Notes under the pieces: model-generated | The model's input: the letters and a program-made list of their open reading frames with translations, nothing else | Databases searched by the model: none | Told to the model about the DNA's origin: nothing | Position numbers and translations under genes: made by a program | Shown: positions 41,107 to 50,240 of the stretch, piece after piece | How positions within the stretch are numbered: position 1 is the first letter of the stretch | How the letters are laid out: the number at the start of each line of letters is the position of its first letter | Assembly (NCBI GenBank): GCA_041674525.1 | Contig: JBAYVN010000005.1 | Coordinates: 4,974 to 68,973 of the forward strand | Length of the DNA stretch: 64,000 nucleotides | Direction of reading: 5' to 3' | Source of the DNA: SHYQ01 sp041674525 | GTDB taxonomy: Bacteria; Chloroflexota; Dehalococcoidia; UBA2979

Positions 41107-41928
41107 CTAGCGGCGTGGCGGGTGTGAGGGAGGGATGTGCAGGCGCGGCAGCGGAGCGGTCGCCGGCTCAGCGGCACGCGGCCGGTGCTCGGCGACGAGC
41201 GATCCCTCGCCCTCGGGCAGCAGGCGCCCGTCCGACATCTCCAGCACGCGGTCGGCGTGCTGCATCACGAACGGATCGTGCGTCGCGGCGATCACCGTGA
41301 CGCCCTCCGCGGCCACGCCGCGGAGCAGCGAGAAGATCTGCGCGCCCGTCGTGCTGTCGAGCTCGCCCGTCGGCTCGTCGGCGATCACGAGGCGCGGGCG
41401 GTTCGCCAGCGCGCGCGCCACCGCGACCCGCTGCTGCTCGCCGCCGGAGAGCTCGTACGGGCGGTGGGTGGCGCGCTCGGTGAGGCCGACGAGCTGGAGC
41501 AGTTCGCGCGTCCGTTCGCCGCGCTCGCGGATCCCCGATCCCGCGATGCGCAGGGCGAGATCCACGTTCTCCGCGGCGGAGAGCAGCGGCAGCAGCCCGA
41601 ACGATTGGAAGACGAAGCCCACGGTGTGCCGCCGGAAGTCCGTCATCTCCGCATCGCCCAGGCGGGAGACCTCACGGCCGTCCACCCACACCGTGCCGCT
41701 GTCCGGCTGGTCCAGCCCGGCGATCAGGTTGAGCAGCGTGGTCTTGCCGGACCCGGAGCGCCCGATGATCGCGAGGAACTCCCCGCGGGGCACCGTCAGC
41801 GAGACGTCGTTGACGGCCGTCACCTCGGCGCCGCCGCCGCTGAAGATGCGGACGAGGTGCTCCGCGATGACGATCGGGCCGCCGCCGCCCGTCTCGCCGC
41901 GGCTCGGGCTGTGTGACGCGTGCGTCAT
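41107..41928 (-). CDS. ABC transporter ATP-binding protein, MacB/LolD family
   Basis: 273 aa. Walker A GRSGSGKTTLLNL, Q-loop VFQSFGLLPLLSAAENV, signature LSGGEQQRVAVARAL, Walker B LVIADEPTGELDS and switch His in AATHDP are all intact. This is the o228/LolD class that partners FtsX-type permeases. It is the second ATPase of the operon, its ATG overlapping the preceding ATPase's stop (ATGA). The two ATPases may form a heterodimer with the 1132-residue permease. Confidence 0.93.
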   Translation of the reverse strand: MTHASHSPSRGETGGGGPIVIAEHLVRIFSGGGAEVTAVNDVSLTVPRGEFLAIIGRSGSGKTTLLNLIAGLDQPDSGTVWVDGREVSRLGDAEMTDFRRHTVGFVFQSFGLLPLLSAAENVDLALRIAGSGIRERGERTRELLQLVGLTERATHRPYELSGGEQQRVAVARALANRPRLVIADEPTGELDSTTGAQIFSLLRGVAAEGVTVIAATHDPFVMQHADRVLEMSDGRLLPEGEGSLVAEHRPRAAEPATAPLPRLHIPPSHPPRR

Positions 41929-42848
41929 GAGGGGCGCCGCGGTTCGTCCGGGCGAGCCTCGGGACGAACCTCCACGTGATCCCCGGCCAGCTCAACGCGC
42001 GCCCTCGAGCCGATCGCGAGCTGATCCAGGTAGTCGCGCGGAATCTGCAGGCGCCCGCTGCGATCGACAACCGCGAACTCATCGACGCTCGGCGCGGTGC
42101 CGCGCGTGAACTGCACGTGGCGCACAAGCTCCGTGCTCGTGCGGCCGTCTCGCATCGCGACCACGCGGTCGACCCGCTGGGTGACCTGCCGGTCGTGCGT
42201 CACGATCACGATGGTCACGCCGAGGTCGCGGTTCAGATCGCGCAGCACGCCGAACACCTCGTCCGCGGTTGCGCTGTCCAGCTCGCCGGTGGGCTCGTCG
42301 GCGAGCAGGAGAGGGGGGTCGTTGGCGAGCGCGACGGCGATCGCGACGCGCTGCTGCTCGCCGCCGGAGAGCTCCTGCGGGCGCCGGGCCAGCTTGTCGC
42401 CCAGGCCCACCTGCTCGAGCAGTGCTCGTGCCCGCCGCCGTGCCTCGTGGCGCGGGCGGCCCTCGAGGATCATGGGGACCTCGACGTTCTGCTCGGCGGT
42501 GAGATACGGGATCAGGTTGCGGCCGGTCTGCTGCCAGACGAAGCCCACCTCGACACGGCGGTAGCGCACAAGGTCGGCTTCCTCCGTGGTCAGCAGATCG
42601 CGGTCGCCGACGGTGACGCGGCCGGCCGAGGGCTGGTCCAGCCCCGCGAGGATGTTGAGGAGAGTGGACTTGCCGGAGCCGGAGGCGCCGACGATCGCCA
42701 TCATCTCACCGCGGGCGACGCGCAGGTCCAGGCCGCGCAGCGCAACGACCTCCAGGTCCTCGGTCTTGTAGATCTTGAAGAGGTCCTCGCAGTGGATGTA
42801 CGGCGGATCGGCCGGCGCCGGGAGCGGGGCGGCGGGGTGGTACTGCAT
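41925..42848 (-). CDS. ABC transporter ATP-binding protein with C-terminal SpoVT/AbrB-like domain
   Basis: 307 aa. The N-terminal 235 residues are a LolD/MacB ATPase: Walker A GASGSGKSTLLNI, Q-loop VWQQTGRNLIPYLTAEQN, signature LSGGEQQRVAIAVAL, Walker B LLLADEPTGELDS, switch VTHDRQ. The C-terminal 55 residues (about 250-300) read DEFAVVDRSGRLQIPRDYL then IGSRARVEL, the swapped-hairpin pattern of SpoVT/AbrB domains that usually bind DNA or mediate dimerisation. The gene starts 3 bp after the permease stop and overlaps the second ATPase. Confidence 0.9.
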   Translation of the reverse strand: MQYHPAAPLPAPADPPYIHCEDLFKIYKTEDLEVVALRGLDLRVARGEMMAIVGASGSGKSTLLNILAGLDQPSAGRVTVGDRDLLTTEEADLVRYRRVEVGFVWQQTGRNLIPYLTAEQNVEVPMILEGRPRHEARRRARALLEQVGLGDKLARRPQELSGGEQQRVAIAVALANDPPLLLADEPTGELDSATADEVFGVLRDLNRDLGVTIVIVTHDRQVTQRVDRVVAMRDGRTSTELVRHVQFTRGTAPSVDEFAVVDRSGRLQIPRDYLDQLAIGSRARVELAGDHVEVRPEARPDEPRRPS

Positions 42849-42851
42849 GGG

Positions 42852-45800
42852 CTACGCGTCCCCGATCCTGAGCGCCCGGCTCACCGCGAGACGGAAGTAC
42901 AGCGCGACCACTGCGGCGATCGTCGCGACGAACACTGTACCCAGTATGCCCCACACCACGAAGACCTCCCCCCAGGAGATCCGCTGCACGAACGGCGGCA
43001 CCACCTGCCCGCCGTGCTCGTCGATGCCGAGGAACGCGAGCATCAGCCGCCCGACGCGCAGCCCGACCAGCGTCCCGAGTCCCATCCCCGCCGCAATCAC
43101 GAAGAGGTGCTCGAACAGCACGAGCGAGAAGATCTGCGGCCGCGAGAACCCGAGGGTGCGCAGGATCGCGAACTCCAGCGCCCGCTGCTGAGCCGTGAGG
43201 TACGAGTAGACGATGAACCCGATGGCCGAGAGCAGGAGCACGGCGCCGAATGCGATCGCGAGGATCCCCGCCCAGCCGGCCGCGATCAGCGGGTCCTCCT
43301 GCTGCTGCGCGCGCACGGCCTCCAGCGCCACGATGGAGCGCGGGTTCAGAGTATCGAGGGCGGCCCTCGTCGCTCCCGGCTCGGCGGTGGAGAACCAGGC
43401 CTCATTCGGGCCGAGCGGCTGGTCCGTGAGTGCGCCGTTGATGGCGGTGGCCAGCCGGCTCCCGTTGATCACCACCAGCCCGGCATCCGGCGCCGGCCGG
43501 TAGGTGGGGAAGTAGTCGAGGAACCCGGCCACGGTCGCGTTGAGGTGCCGCTGGCTGACCGCGAGCGTCACCGTGTCGCCGGGCCGGATCTCGAGCTCCT
43601 GCGCGGTGTGGCGCGAGAGGAACACCTGCGCGGGCGCGACATCCACCGTGGGGCGCAGGCCGCGCAGCGAGGGCGGCGACGCGGTGTCCTGCCACTCGTA
43701 GCGCAGGGACGAGGCGAACCCTGGCGGTCCGTCCGGCGCCGGGCCGAGGACGTCCTTCAGCGCCACCGGGCGCAGCCCCTGGATCACCTCGAACCCGGGG
43801 CGGGTGAAGTCCTGCACCAGCACCGCGTCCGGCCAGGCGGCGCGGGCGGTGCTCAGCGGCGGCGGGTCGGCACCGGGGGGCGTCGACGCGGGCGCGGAGG
43901 CCGAGGCGAACGCGGGGCCGAACTCGATCACGCCGCGCTGATTGGCGATCGCGCCCACGGGCTGGAAGTACAGCCCGCGGATCTCGTACGGCGGCACCGG
44001 CGTGGCCTGCCGCAGGGGCGCGCCGGACAGCGCCGTTGGCTGCTGCAGGTCGGTGCTGAAGAACGTCCACTCGCTGGTCGCGGGATCGCCCGGGCGCGCG
44101 TCGCCGAGCAATCGGGACGTCACCCGTCCGGTGGCATCGCGCATGTTCACGCCCAGCGCCACGCGACCCCGGATGTCCGTCATGCGCACCCACACGCCGA
44201 GCTGCCGCGCGTTCGCGGGGAGCTTCGGCCCCGGCGCCAGCGTCGCGCCGTTCTGGTCGAGGGTCCCGAGCATCGCCTCGAGGCTGGCATCGGCGAAATC
44301 CTCGCGGAAGAACGCGACGTCACCGAACGTCTTCGGATCCACGCCCAGCACCTGGACGGTCTGCGAGCGCGTGCCGTTGGTCACGGAGCCGTCCACGCGC
44401 GCGATCGCGGTGCGGGCGTCGGCGGGGACAGCCGCGATGCGCGACAGGAACTCGCGGTCGCCCGCGATGCCCTGGAGCGTGACGCCGGAGGCGCGGACGT
44501 CCGCGCCCGACTCGTAGCCCGCGCGCTCCTCGTACGAACGGTCGAGGGTCGCCGAGAACGTCGCGCCGAACATCCCGACGCCGGTCGCGAACATCAGCAG
44601 GAGAATCAGCCGCGCGTAGTGCGTGGGGTTGCGCACCAGCGACCGCACGCCAATCAGCACCGCGGCGCTCCTCGTCTGGCTCACCAGCCAGCCGATGCCC
44701 CGCATCGCCAGCGGGAAGAGCCGCAGGAAGACGATGCCGACCGTGACCATGAACACCGCCGGCGTGGCCAGCAGGAACGGGTCCACCTTCGCGCCCCCGA
44801 AGAGCGTTTGCGTGACGAGCGTGCTTTCGCGGGAGAGACGCCAGAACGCAAGCGCGACGATGCCGACCGCCAGCACATCGGCGTAGTAGCGCAGCAGCAG
44901 CGGCGTGGGGCGGGGGCGCGCGGCGCCGCGCTTGAACTCCAGGACGGTGACACGCGTCGCACGCCACGCCGGGATCATCAGCGATCCGAACGCCAGCATC
45001 GCGCCGACGACCGCGAGGAGATACGCGCCGCTCCCGACGTGCACCGGGAGCGGCCCGCCCCCGGAGAGCGACGAGAACGCCGGGGTCGGTCCCAGCGCGG
45101 AGACGACCGCCGCCGCCACGGGCGGCCCCACGACCGCGGCCAGCAACGCCAGGATCGCGCCCTCGATGCCGTACTGCGCCAGCAGCTGGGCCGTGGCCGC
45201 GCCGCGGCTGCGGAGCGTCGCGATCTCGGCGGCCTGCCGCTCGACGAGCATGGTCGACACCATCACGAGGTAGTAAGCGACGATGCCGCCGATCTGCAGC
45301 AGCAGCACGAAGAGCGGGATGCGCGTGAAGAACAGCTTCTGGTCGAAGCTGCGCAGCACACCCTCGAGCGTGCTCGTAACGGACGGGCGCGCCTCGTTCG
45401 CGGCGATGACCGCCGTGAGCCGCGAAAGGCCGTCCGCGATCGCGTTCGCAATCCGCGCGTTCAGCGCGTCGGTGCGCACGATGTAGCGGTTCTCGTAGTC
45501 GGCGGACATCGTGGGCACCCGTTCCACGGCGGCGCCGAAGAACGTCCCCTCGGGCACGAACAACCACACCGTCGGCCAGCCCCCGGGCGCGGCATCGACG
45601 CCCGTGGACTTCGGTCCCCAGTACCGGTCGCCCGGCGTGTTCGCACGCACGATCCCCGAGACCTGCACGCGCAGCGGTGCGACCTTGTCGTCCCAGAACG
45701 GGAAGAGGTCGAGCGTCGATCCCACGCGCAGGTTCAGCTGCCTCGCGGTCTCCTCGCCGATCGCGACGGGCAGCGGGGTGTTCCCGCCGCGTCCAGCCGC

Positions 45801-46250
45801 CGCGGGCAGCGCGCCCTGCACCACGGTCACATGATCCTGGAGCCCGGAGCGCGCGACGAGGTTCGCGCGAGGGCGGGCTTGATCCTCGGAGTCGGGCGTG
45901 CGCCCGGCGTCGGCCGGGAAGAAGGTGGCGCTGGTCGCCACCCGCACCACGCCGCCGCCGGTGCCGCGCAGCGCGCTCGCGGCCGCCGCGTCCTGCCTCG
46001 CGACGGAGCGCTGGTACGCGGCACCCGATACGGTCACGTTCGCCGTGACCACCGAGACGTCCAGCGCGGCGGGCGGCTGCTCCCGCAGCGCGTACCGGAG
46101 GCCCAGATCGCGGATCGCGTCGGCGTAGATGGCCGTCGCCGAGAGGATCGCCGCCGCGACCACCGTCCCGACCACCACGCTGGACAGCAGCCGCCAGTTG
46201 CCGAGCATGCGGCGGACGGCGAGCACCGGGAGCGACCGGAATGTGGTCAT
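42852..46250 (-). CDS. Large FtsX/MacB-type ABC permease
   Basis: 1132 aa from the ATG at 46250. TM1 (about 20-42) is followed by a 250-residue extracytoplasmic domain, three helices around 305-420 forming the first FtsX core, then a pair near 480-540, a long second extracytoplasmic domain (about 580-970), and a second FtsX core at the C-terminus (GFIVYSYLTAQQRALEFAIL and following). Two FtsX repeats in one chain suggest that it acts as a full permease unit with the two ATPases downstream. Substrate might be a lipid, peptide or macrolide-like compound. It is divergent from polA. Confidence 0.9.
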   Translation of the reverse strand: MTTFRSLPVLAVRRMLGNWRLLSSVVVGTVVAAAILSATAIYADAIRDLGLRYALREQPPAALDVSVVTANVTVSGAAYQRSVARQDAAAASALRGTGGGVVRVATSATFFPADAGRTPDSEDQARPRANLVARSGLQDHVTVVQGALPAAAGRGGNTPLPVAIGEETARQLNLRVGSTLDLFPFWDDKVAPLRVQVSGIVRANTPGDRYWGPKSTGVDAAPGGWPTVWLFVPEGTFFGAAVERVPTMSADYENRYIVRTDALNARIANAIADGLSRLTAVIAANEARPSVTSTLEGVLRSFDQKLFFTRIPLFVLLLQIGGIVAYYLVMVSTMLVERQAAEIATLRSRGAATAQLLAQYGIEGAILALLAAVVGPPVAAAVVSALGPTPAFSSLSGGGPLPVHVGSGAYLLAVVGAMLAFGSLMIPAWRATRVTVLEFKRGAARPRPTPLLLRYYADVLAVGIVALAFWRLSRESTLVTQTLFGGAKVDPFLLATPAVFMVTVGIVFLRLFPLAMRGIGWLVSQTRSAAVLIGVRSLVRNPTHYARLILLLMFATGVGMFGATFSATLDRSYEERAGYESGADVRASGVTLQGIAGDREFLSRIAAVPADARTAIARVDGSVTNGTRSQTVQVLGVDPKTFGDVAFFREDFADASLEAMLGTLDQNGATLAPGPKLPANARQLGVWVRMTDIRGRVALGVNMRDATGRVTSRLLGDARPGDPATSEWTFFSTDLQQPTALSGAPLRQATPVPPYEIRGLYFQPVGAIANQRGVIEFGPAFASASAPASTPPGADPPPLSTARAAWPDAVLVQDFTRPGFEVIQGLRPVALKDVLGPAPDGPPGFASSLRYEWQDTASPPSLRGLRPTVDVAPAQVFLSRHTAQELEIRPGDTVTLAVSQRHLNATVAGFLDYFPTYRPAPDAGLVVINGSRLATAINGALTDQPLGPNEAWFSTAEPGATRAALDTLNPRSIVALEAVRAQQQEDPLIAAGWAGILAIAFGAVLLLSAIGFIVYSYLTAQQRALEFAILRTLGFSRPQIFSLVLFEHLFVIAAGMGLGTLVGLRVGRLMLAFLGIDEHGGQVVPPFVQRISWGEVFVVWGILGTVFVATIAAVVALYFRLAVSRALRIGDA

Positions 46251-46332
46251 GCGGCGGCATTCTACGGATACGCGGGGAAGCCTGCGCGGAACGGCGATCC
46301 CGCGGCTTCCGGCCGCCCACCCCGAGGCGGGA

Positions 46333-46338
46333 TACACT
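46333..46338 (+). promoter_or_regulatory. -10 element for leaderless polA
   Basis: TACACT, then seven bases, then the polA GTG at 46346. No Shine-Dalgarno sequence lies between. Confidence 0.5.
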
Positions 46339-46345
46339 GGCCGTC

Positions 46346-49204
46346 GTGACTACCTCGCCTGCCACCCGTCCCCGAGCCTCGAGGGCTCCCGCCGCGCCCC
46401 CCGCTGCCGAGCGGGGGGCCGGGGACCGCCCGCTGCTGGTCATCCTGGACTCGCACGGCATCATCTTTCGCTCGTACTTCGCCCTGCGCGACGTGCTCAC
46501 CGTGCGGAGGACGGGCGAGCCGGTGGCGGCGGTCTTCGGCTATGCCAACAGCATCCTCACCGTCTTCAACGAGCTGCATCCCACGTACGTCATCGCGGCA
46601 TGGGACGCCTCGGAGCAGACGTTCCGCAAGGAGCGCGACCAGCGGTACAAGGCCACGCGCGCGGAGACGCCCGACGACCTGATCCCGCAGTTCGCGCGCG
46701 TCCGCCAGCTGCTGGACGCGTTCCGCATCCCCGTCGTCGAGAAGGTGGGGTACGAGGCCGACGACGTGCTGGGGACGCTCGCCACACAGGCCATCGACGC
46801 GGGCCTGGACGTGGTCATCGTGACGCTGGACAACGACATCGTGCAGCTCGTGCAGCCGGGCGTCCGCGTCTACATGTACCGCCCGTACCAGCGAGATTAC
46901 GTGATGTACGACGTCGACGCGGTGCGCGAGCGCTTCGGCTTCGAGCCGCGCCAGATGATCGACTACAAGGCGCTGGTCGGAGACACGTCCGACAACATCC
47001 CCGGCGTGAAGGGCATCGGCGAGAAGGGCGCGAAGACGCTCATCGACCAGTTCGGATCGCTCGACGAGATGCTGGCGCGCATCGAGGAGGTGGAGCCGAA
47101 GCGCCTCCGCAACGCCCTCGCGGACGGCGTGGACGAGGCGCAGCTCTCCCGCGAGCTGGCGACGATCATCTGCGACGTCCCGGAGGTCACGCTGGACCTC
47201 GAATCGGCGGTGCTGAAGGACTATGACCGGCAGGCGGTGATCGATCTCTTCCACGAGCTGGAGTTCCGTTCGCTGGTGACCCGGCTGCCGGAGTCCAGCC
47301 AGGCCCCGTCGCCCGCCACGCAACCGGCGGTGGCGCCGGAGGGTCACTACGAGGTGATCACCGGCCGCGCGGAGCTGGATGCCCTGATGGCCGCGATCCG
47401 CACCAGCGGGCGCTTCGCCATCGAGGTCATCGCCACGGACGCCCACCCGATGCGCGCCGCGGACGGCCTGGTGGGGATCGCCGTCAGCGCAGAGCCGGGG
47501 CACGGCGCATACATCCCGTTCGGCCACGTCGCGCACGGGCAGGGGATGCTCATGCAGCTCGAAGGCGCCGAGGCTGCCGGCCCCACGCAGCTCGCGCCGG
47601 GCGAAGTGCTGGAGGCGCTGCGGCCCGTGCTCCTCGACCCGGCGATCCGGCGCATCGCGCACGACGGCAAGTACGCCACGCTTGCGCTGGCGGAGTCGCC
47701 CGCGCACATCTGGCCCGCCTCGATCGACTTCGACACGCAGATCGCCGCGTACCTGCTCGGCGACTCCGGAATCTCGCTGCAGCGCCTCGCGTTCGGACGC
47801 CTGGGCGTGCAGACCGTCGATGCGAAGTCGTTCCTCGGCACCGCGAGCAAGGCGATCACCTTCGCGCAGGCCGGGATCGAGGACGTGGGCCGCTTCGCCG
47901 CCGTGGATGCGGACGTGACGCTGCGCGCCGCCGACGTGCTGGCGAAGGAGCTCGAAGCGAGCGCCCTCGATCGCGTCTTCCACGAGATCGACCTGCCGCA
48001 CGTCCCAGTGCTCGCGCGCATGGAGCAGTTCGGCGTGGCCCTGGACCGGAGCGTCCTCGCGGACCTGGACGCGGTCCTGCTGCAGCGCATCGCCGAGGCG
48101 GAGCGCGCCGTGTATGACGCGGTGGGGCACGAGATCAGGATCGGGTCGCCGCAGGAGCTCTCGACCGTGCTCTTCGACGAGATCGGGCTGCCCCGGACGC
48201 GCAAGACGAAGACAGGCTACACCACGGACGCCGACGCGCTGGAGCCGCTGCGCCCGCTGCACCCCGTGGTGGGCGCGATCCTCGACTGGCGCGAGCTGAC
48301 GAAGATCAAGTCGACGTACGTGGACACGCTGCCCCACCAGGTGAACCCGAGGACGGGGCGGGTGCACTCGGTCTTCTCGCAGGTCACCGCGGCGACCGGG
48401 CGGCTCTCCTCGAACGACCCGAACCTGCAGAACATCCCCGTGCGCACCGAGATCGGCAACCTCGTGCGCCGCGCGTTCGTCGCGCGCGACTGTGGCGAGG
48501 ACCCCGTGCTGCTGTCCGCGGACTACTCGCAGATCGAGCTGCGCGTGCTCGCGCACATCTCGGGCGACACCGAGCTGCGACGGGCGTTCGAAGAGAAGAA
48601 GGACATCCACACCGCCACGGCGGCGCGCGTCTTCAAGAAGCAGGAGTCCGAGGTCACCGCGGAGGACCGTCGCCGCGCCAAAGTCTTCAACTTCGGCGTG
48701 CTGTACGGCCTCACCGCGTTCGGGCTCTCGTCCCGCGAGGGCATTCCGCGCGACGAGGCCGACGCCTTCATCAAGGCGTACTTCGAGGCCTACCCGCAGG
48801 TGGCGGCGTGGCGGGAGAGCACGGTCGCCGAGGCGCGCGAGCGCGGCTACGCCGAGACGGTGACTGGGCGCCGTCGGTACATCCCGGACTTGCGGGCGGG
48901 CAACCACAATCTCCGCCAGGCGGCCGAACGCGTGGCGATGAACATGCCCATCCAGGGCACAGCCTCGGACATCATCAAGATCGCCATGAACCGGATCGAC
49001 GCCGAGCTGCTGGCGCGCCGCACCACGGGCCGCGAGGCGCGCATGGTCCTGCAGGTCCACGACGAACTGATCTTCGAGCTCCCCCGCGCCGAGCTGCACG
49101 AGGTGCGCGAGATCGCGACCCGCCTCATGCCCACGCTCGACCTCGAGGTCCCCCTCGACATCGAGATGAAGGTCGGCAGGACGTGGGGCGAGCTCGAGAA
49201 GTGA
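46346..49204 (+). CDS. polA: DNA polymerase I
   Basis: 952 aa. The 5'-nuclease domain (about 28-315) has LLVILDSHGIIFRSYFAL, YEADDVLG and GDTSDNIPGVKGIGEKGA. The 3'-5' exonuclease-like domain (about 330-530) reads GRFAIEVIATD where D-x-E is expected (E360, I362), so proofreading is probably lost. Polymerase motifs are complete: ATGRLSSNDPNLQNIPVR, motif A ADYSQIELRVLAH, O-helix KVFNFGVLYG with Phe, motif C VLQVHDELIFE. GTG 46346 is chosen because TACACT ends seven bases upstream, implying a leaderless message. mutM follows at 18 bp. Confidence 0.97.
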   Translation: MTTSPATRPRASRAPAAPPAAERGAGDRPLLVILDSHGIIFRSYFALRDVLTVRRTGEPVAAVFGYANSILTVFNELHPTYVIAAWDASEQTFRKERDQRYKATRAETPDDLIPQFARVRQLLDAFRIPVVEKVGYEADDVLGTLATQAIDAGLDVVIVTLDNDIVQLVQPGVRVYMYRPYQRDYVMYDVDAVRERFGFEPRQMIDYKALVGDTSDNIPGVKGIGEKGAKTLIDQFGSLDEMLARIEEVEPKRLRNALADGVDEAQLSRELATIICDVPEVTLDLESAVLKDYDRQAVIDLFHELEFRSLVTRLPESSQAPSPATQPAVAPEGHYEVITGRAELDALMAAIRTSGRFAIEVIATDAHPMRAADGLVGIAVSAEPGHGAYIPFGHVAHGQGMLMQLEGAEAAGPTQLAPGEVLEALRPVLLDPAIRRIAHDGKYATLALAESPAHIWPASIDFDTQIAAYLLGDSGISLQRLAFGRLGVQTVDAKSFLGTASKAITFAQAGIEDVGRFAAVDADVTLRAADVLAKELEASALDRVFHEIDLPHVPVLARMEQFGVALDRSVLADLDAVLLQRIAEAERAVYDAVGHEIRIGSPQELSTVLFDEIGLPRTRKTKTGYTTDADALEPLRPLHPVVGAILDWRELTKIKSTYVDTLPHQVNPRTGRVHSVFSQVTAATGRLSSNDPNLQNIPVRTEIGNLVRRAFVARDCGEDPVLLSADYSQIELRVLAHISGDTELRRAFEEKKDIHTATAARVFKKQESEVTAEDRRRAKVFNFGVLYGLTAFGLSSREGIPRDEADAFIKAYFEAYPQVAAWRESTVAEARERGYAETVTGRRRYIPDLRAGNHNLRQAAERVAMNMPIQGTASDIIKIAMNRIDAELLARRTTGREARMVLQVHDELIFELPRAELHEVREIATRLMPTLDLEVPLDIEMKVGRTWGELEK

Positions 49205-49222
49205 GCCGGATGGCGGCCCGAC

Positions 49223-50044
49223 GTGCCTGAGCTGCCCGAGGTCGAGACGATCCGCCGCGACCTGGAGCCCCTGATCCGGGGCCGACGCGTCACCCGCGTG
49301 CGCATCCACCCCGGAGCGGAGCGCCTGGCGGTCACCGACCCCCCGCGCATCCTCGAGCGCGCGCTCGCCGGGCGTCGCGTCGAGGAGGTCGGGCGTCACG
49401 GGAAGTACCTACTGCTGCCCCTGGACGACGGCCGGACGTGGGTGATGCACCTGCGCATGACCGGATCGCTGATCCACGCGGCGCCGGATGTCCCGCCGCA
49501 TCGCTTCGAACGCGCCCGCGTGGACCTCGACGACGGGACGACCCTGCGCCTGAACGACCTGCGGAAGTTCGCCACGTGGCACCTGGTGGCGGGCGCCGGG
49601 GAGGCCATGCCCCGCAGCGGCCCGGACGCCCTCTCGCCGGAGTTCACCGCCGCGTGGCTGCTCGACTGCCTGCGCCGCCGCCAGGCCGCGGTCAAGGCGG
49701 TGCTCCTCGATCAGGGCGTGGCGGCGGGCGTGGGCAACATCTACGCCGACGAGGCGTGCTGGATCGCGGCGATCGACCCGCGGACGCCCGCCCGGCGCAT
49801 CGGCCCGAAGCGAGCGGAGCGGCTCCACGCGGCGATACTGGAGACGCTCCGCGACTCGCTGGGCGATCGCGGATCCTCGTTCAGCGACTACCGCGATGGG
49901 CTCGGCGGCGAAGGGCTGCACCACGTCCGCGTGCACGTCTTCCGGCGCGAGGGCCAGCCCTGCGCCCGCTGTTGCGGGATCATCGAGAAGACGCGCGTGG
50001 CCGGCCGCGGCACCCACTTCTGCCCGAGGTGCCAGCGCCGGTAG
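49223..50044 (+). CDS. mutM: Formamidopyrimidine-DNA glycosylase (Fpg)
   Basis: 273 aa from GTG 49223, so the mature protein begins with the catalytic Pro of PELPEVETIRRDL. Conserved residues: Glu3, the Lys of GRHGKYLL, the helix-two-turn-helix with GVAAGVGNIYADEAC, and a zinc finger CARC...CPRC at the C-terminus. It removes 8-oxoguanine and formamidopyrimidines and nicks the abasic site. It lies 18 bp behind polA, so repair synthesis and excision are probably coexpressed. Confidence 0.96.
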   Translation: MPELPEVETIRRDLEPLIRGRRVTRVRIHPGAERLAVTDPPRILERALAGRRVEEVGRHGKYLLLPLDDGRTWVMHLRMTGSLIHAAPDVPPHRFERARVDLDDGTTLRLNDLRKFATWHLVAGAGEAMPRSGPDALSPEFTAAWLLDCLRRRQAAVKAVLLDQGVAAGVGNIYADEACWIAAIDPRTPARRIGPKRAERLHAAILETLRDSLGDRGSSFSDYRDGLGGEGLHHVRVHVFRREGQPCARCCGIIEKTRVAGRGTHFCPRCQRR

Positions 50045-50146
50045 CTGTCCACCTCGACCAGGCCGGAGGGTGGCGGCGGGTGCTGTTGCGGCGCTCTGCC
50101 TAACCAACGCACCGGAGACATAATCATGGCGCGCCTTGCGCGATGC

Positions 50147-50176
50147 TTGCCCCGACGCGCGAGACGTTGCTACCGT
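50147..50176 (+). promoter_or_regulatory. Promoter of the hydrolase / P1 peptidase pair
   Basis: TTGCCC (50147-50152), 18 bases, TGC-extended TACCGT (50171-50176). The leader to the ATG at 50241 is about 60 nt. Confidence 0.55.
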
Positions 50177-50240
50177 ATGGCAATCGGCCCGGGCAGCGGC
50201 GCGCTTCGGCTGCTCGAGGATCGGAAGGCGGGGCGACACC

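Noticed and set aside
41976..46349. A 1457-codon open frame on the plus strand
   Set aside because: It is antisense to the FtsX-type permease and two ABC ATPases, with strongly skewed Arg/Gly/Asp composition and no domain; long antisense frames are normal at this GC content.
46262..49399. A 1045-codon minus-strand frame
   Set aside because: It is antisense to polA, has low-complexity composition and no recognisable motif.
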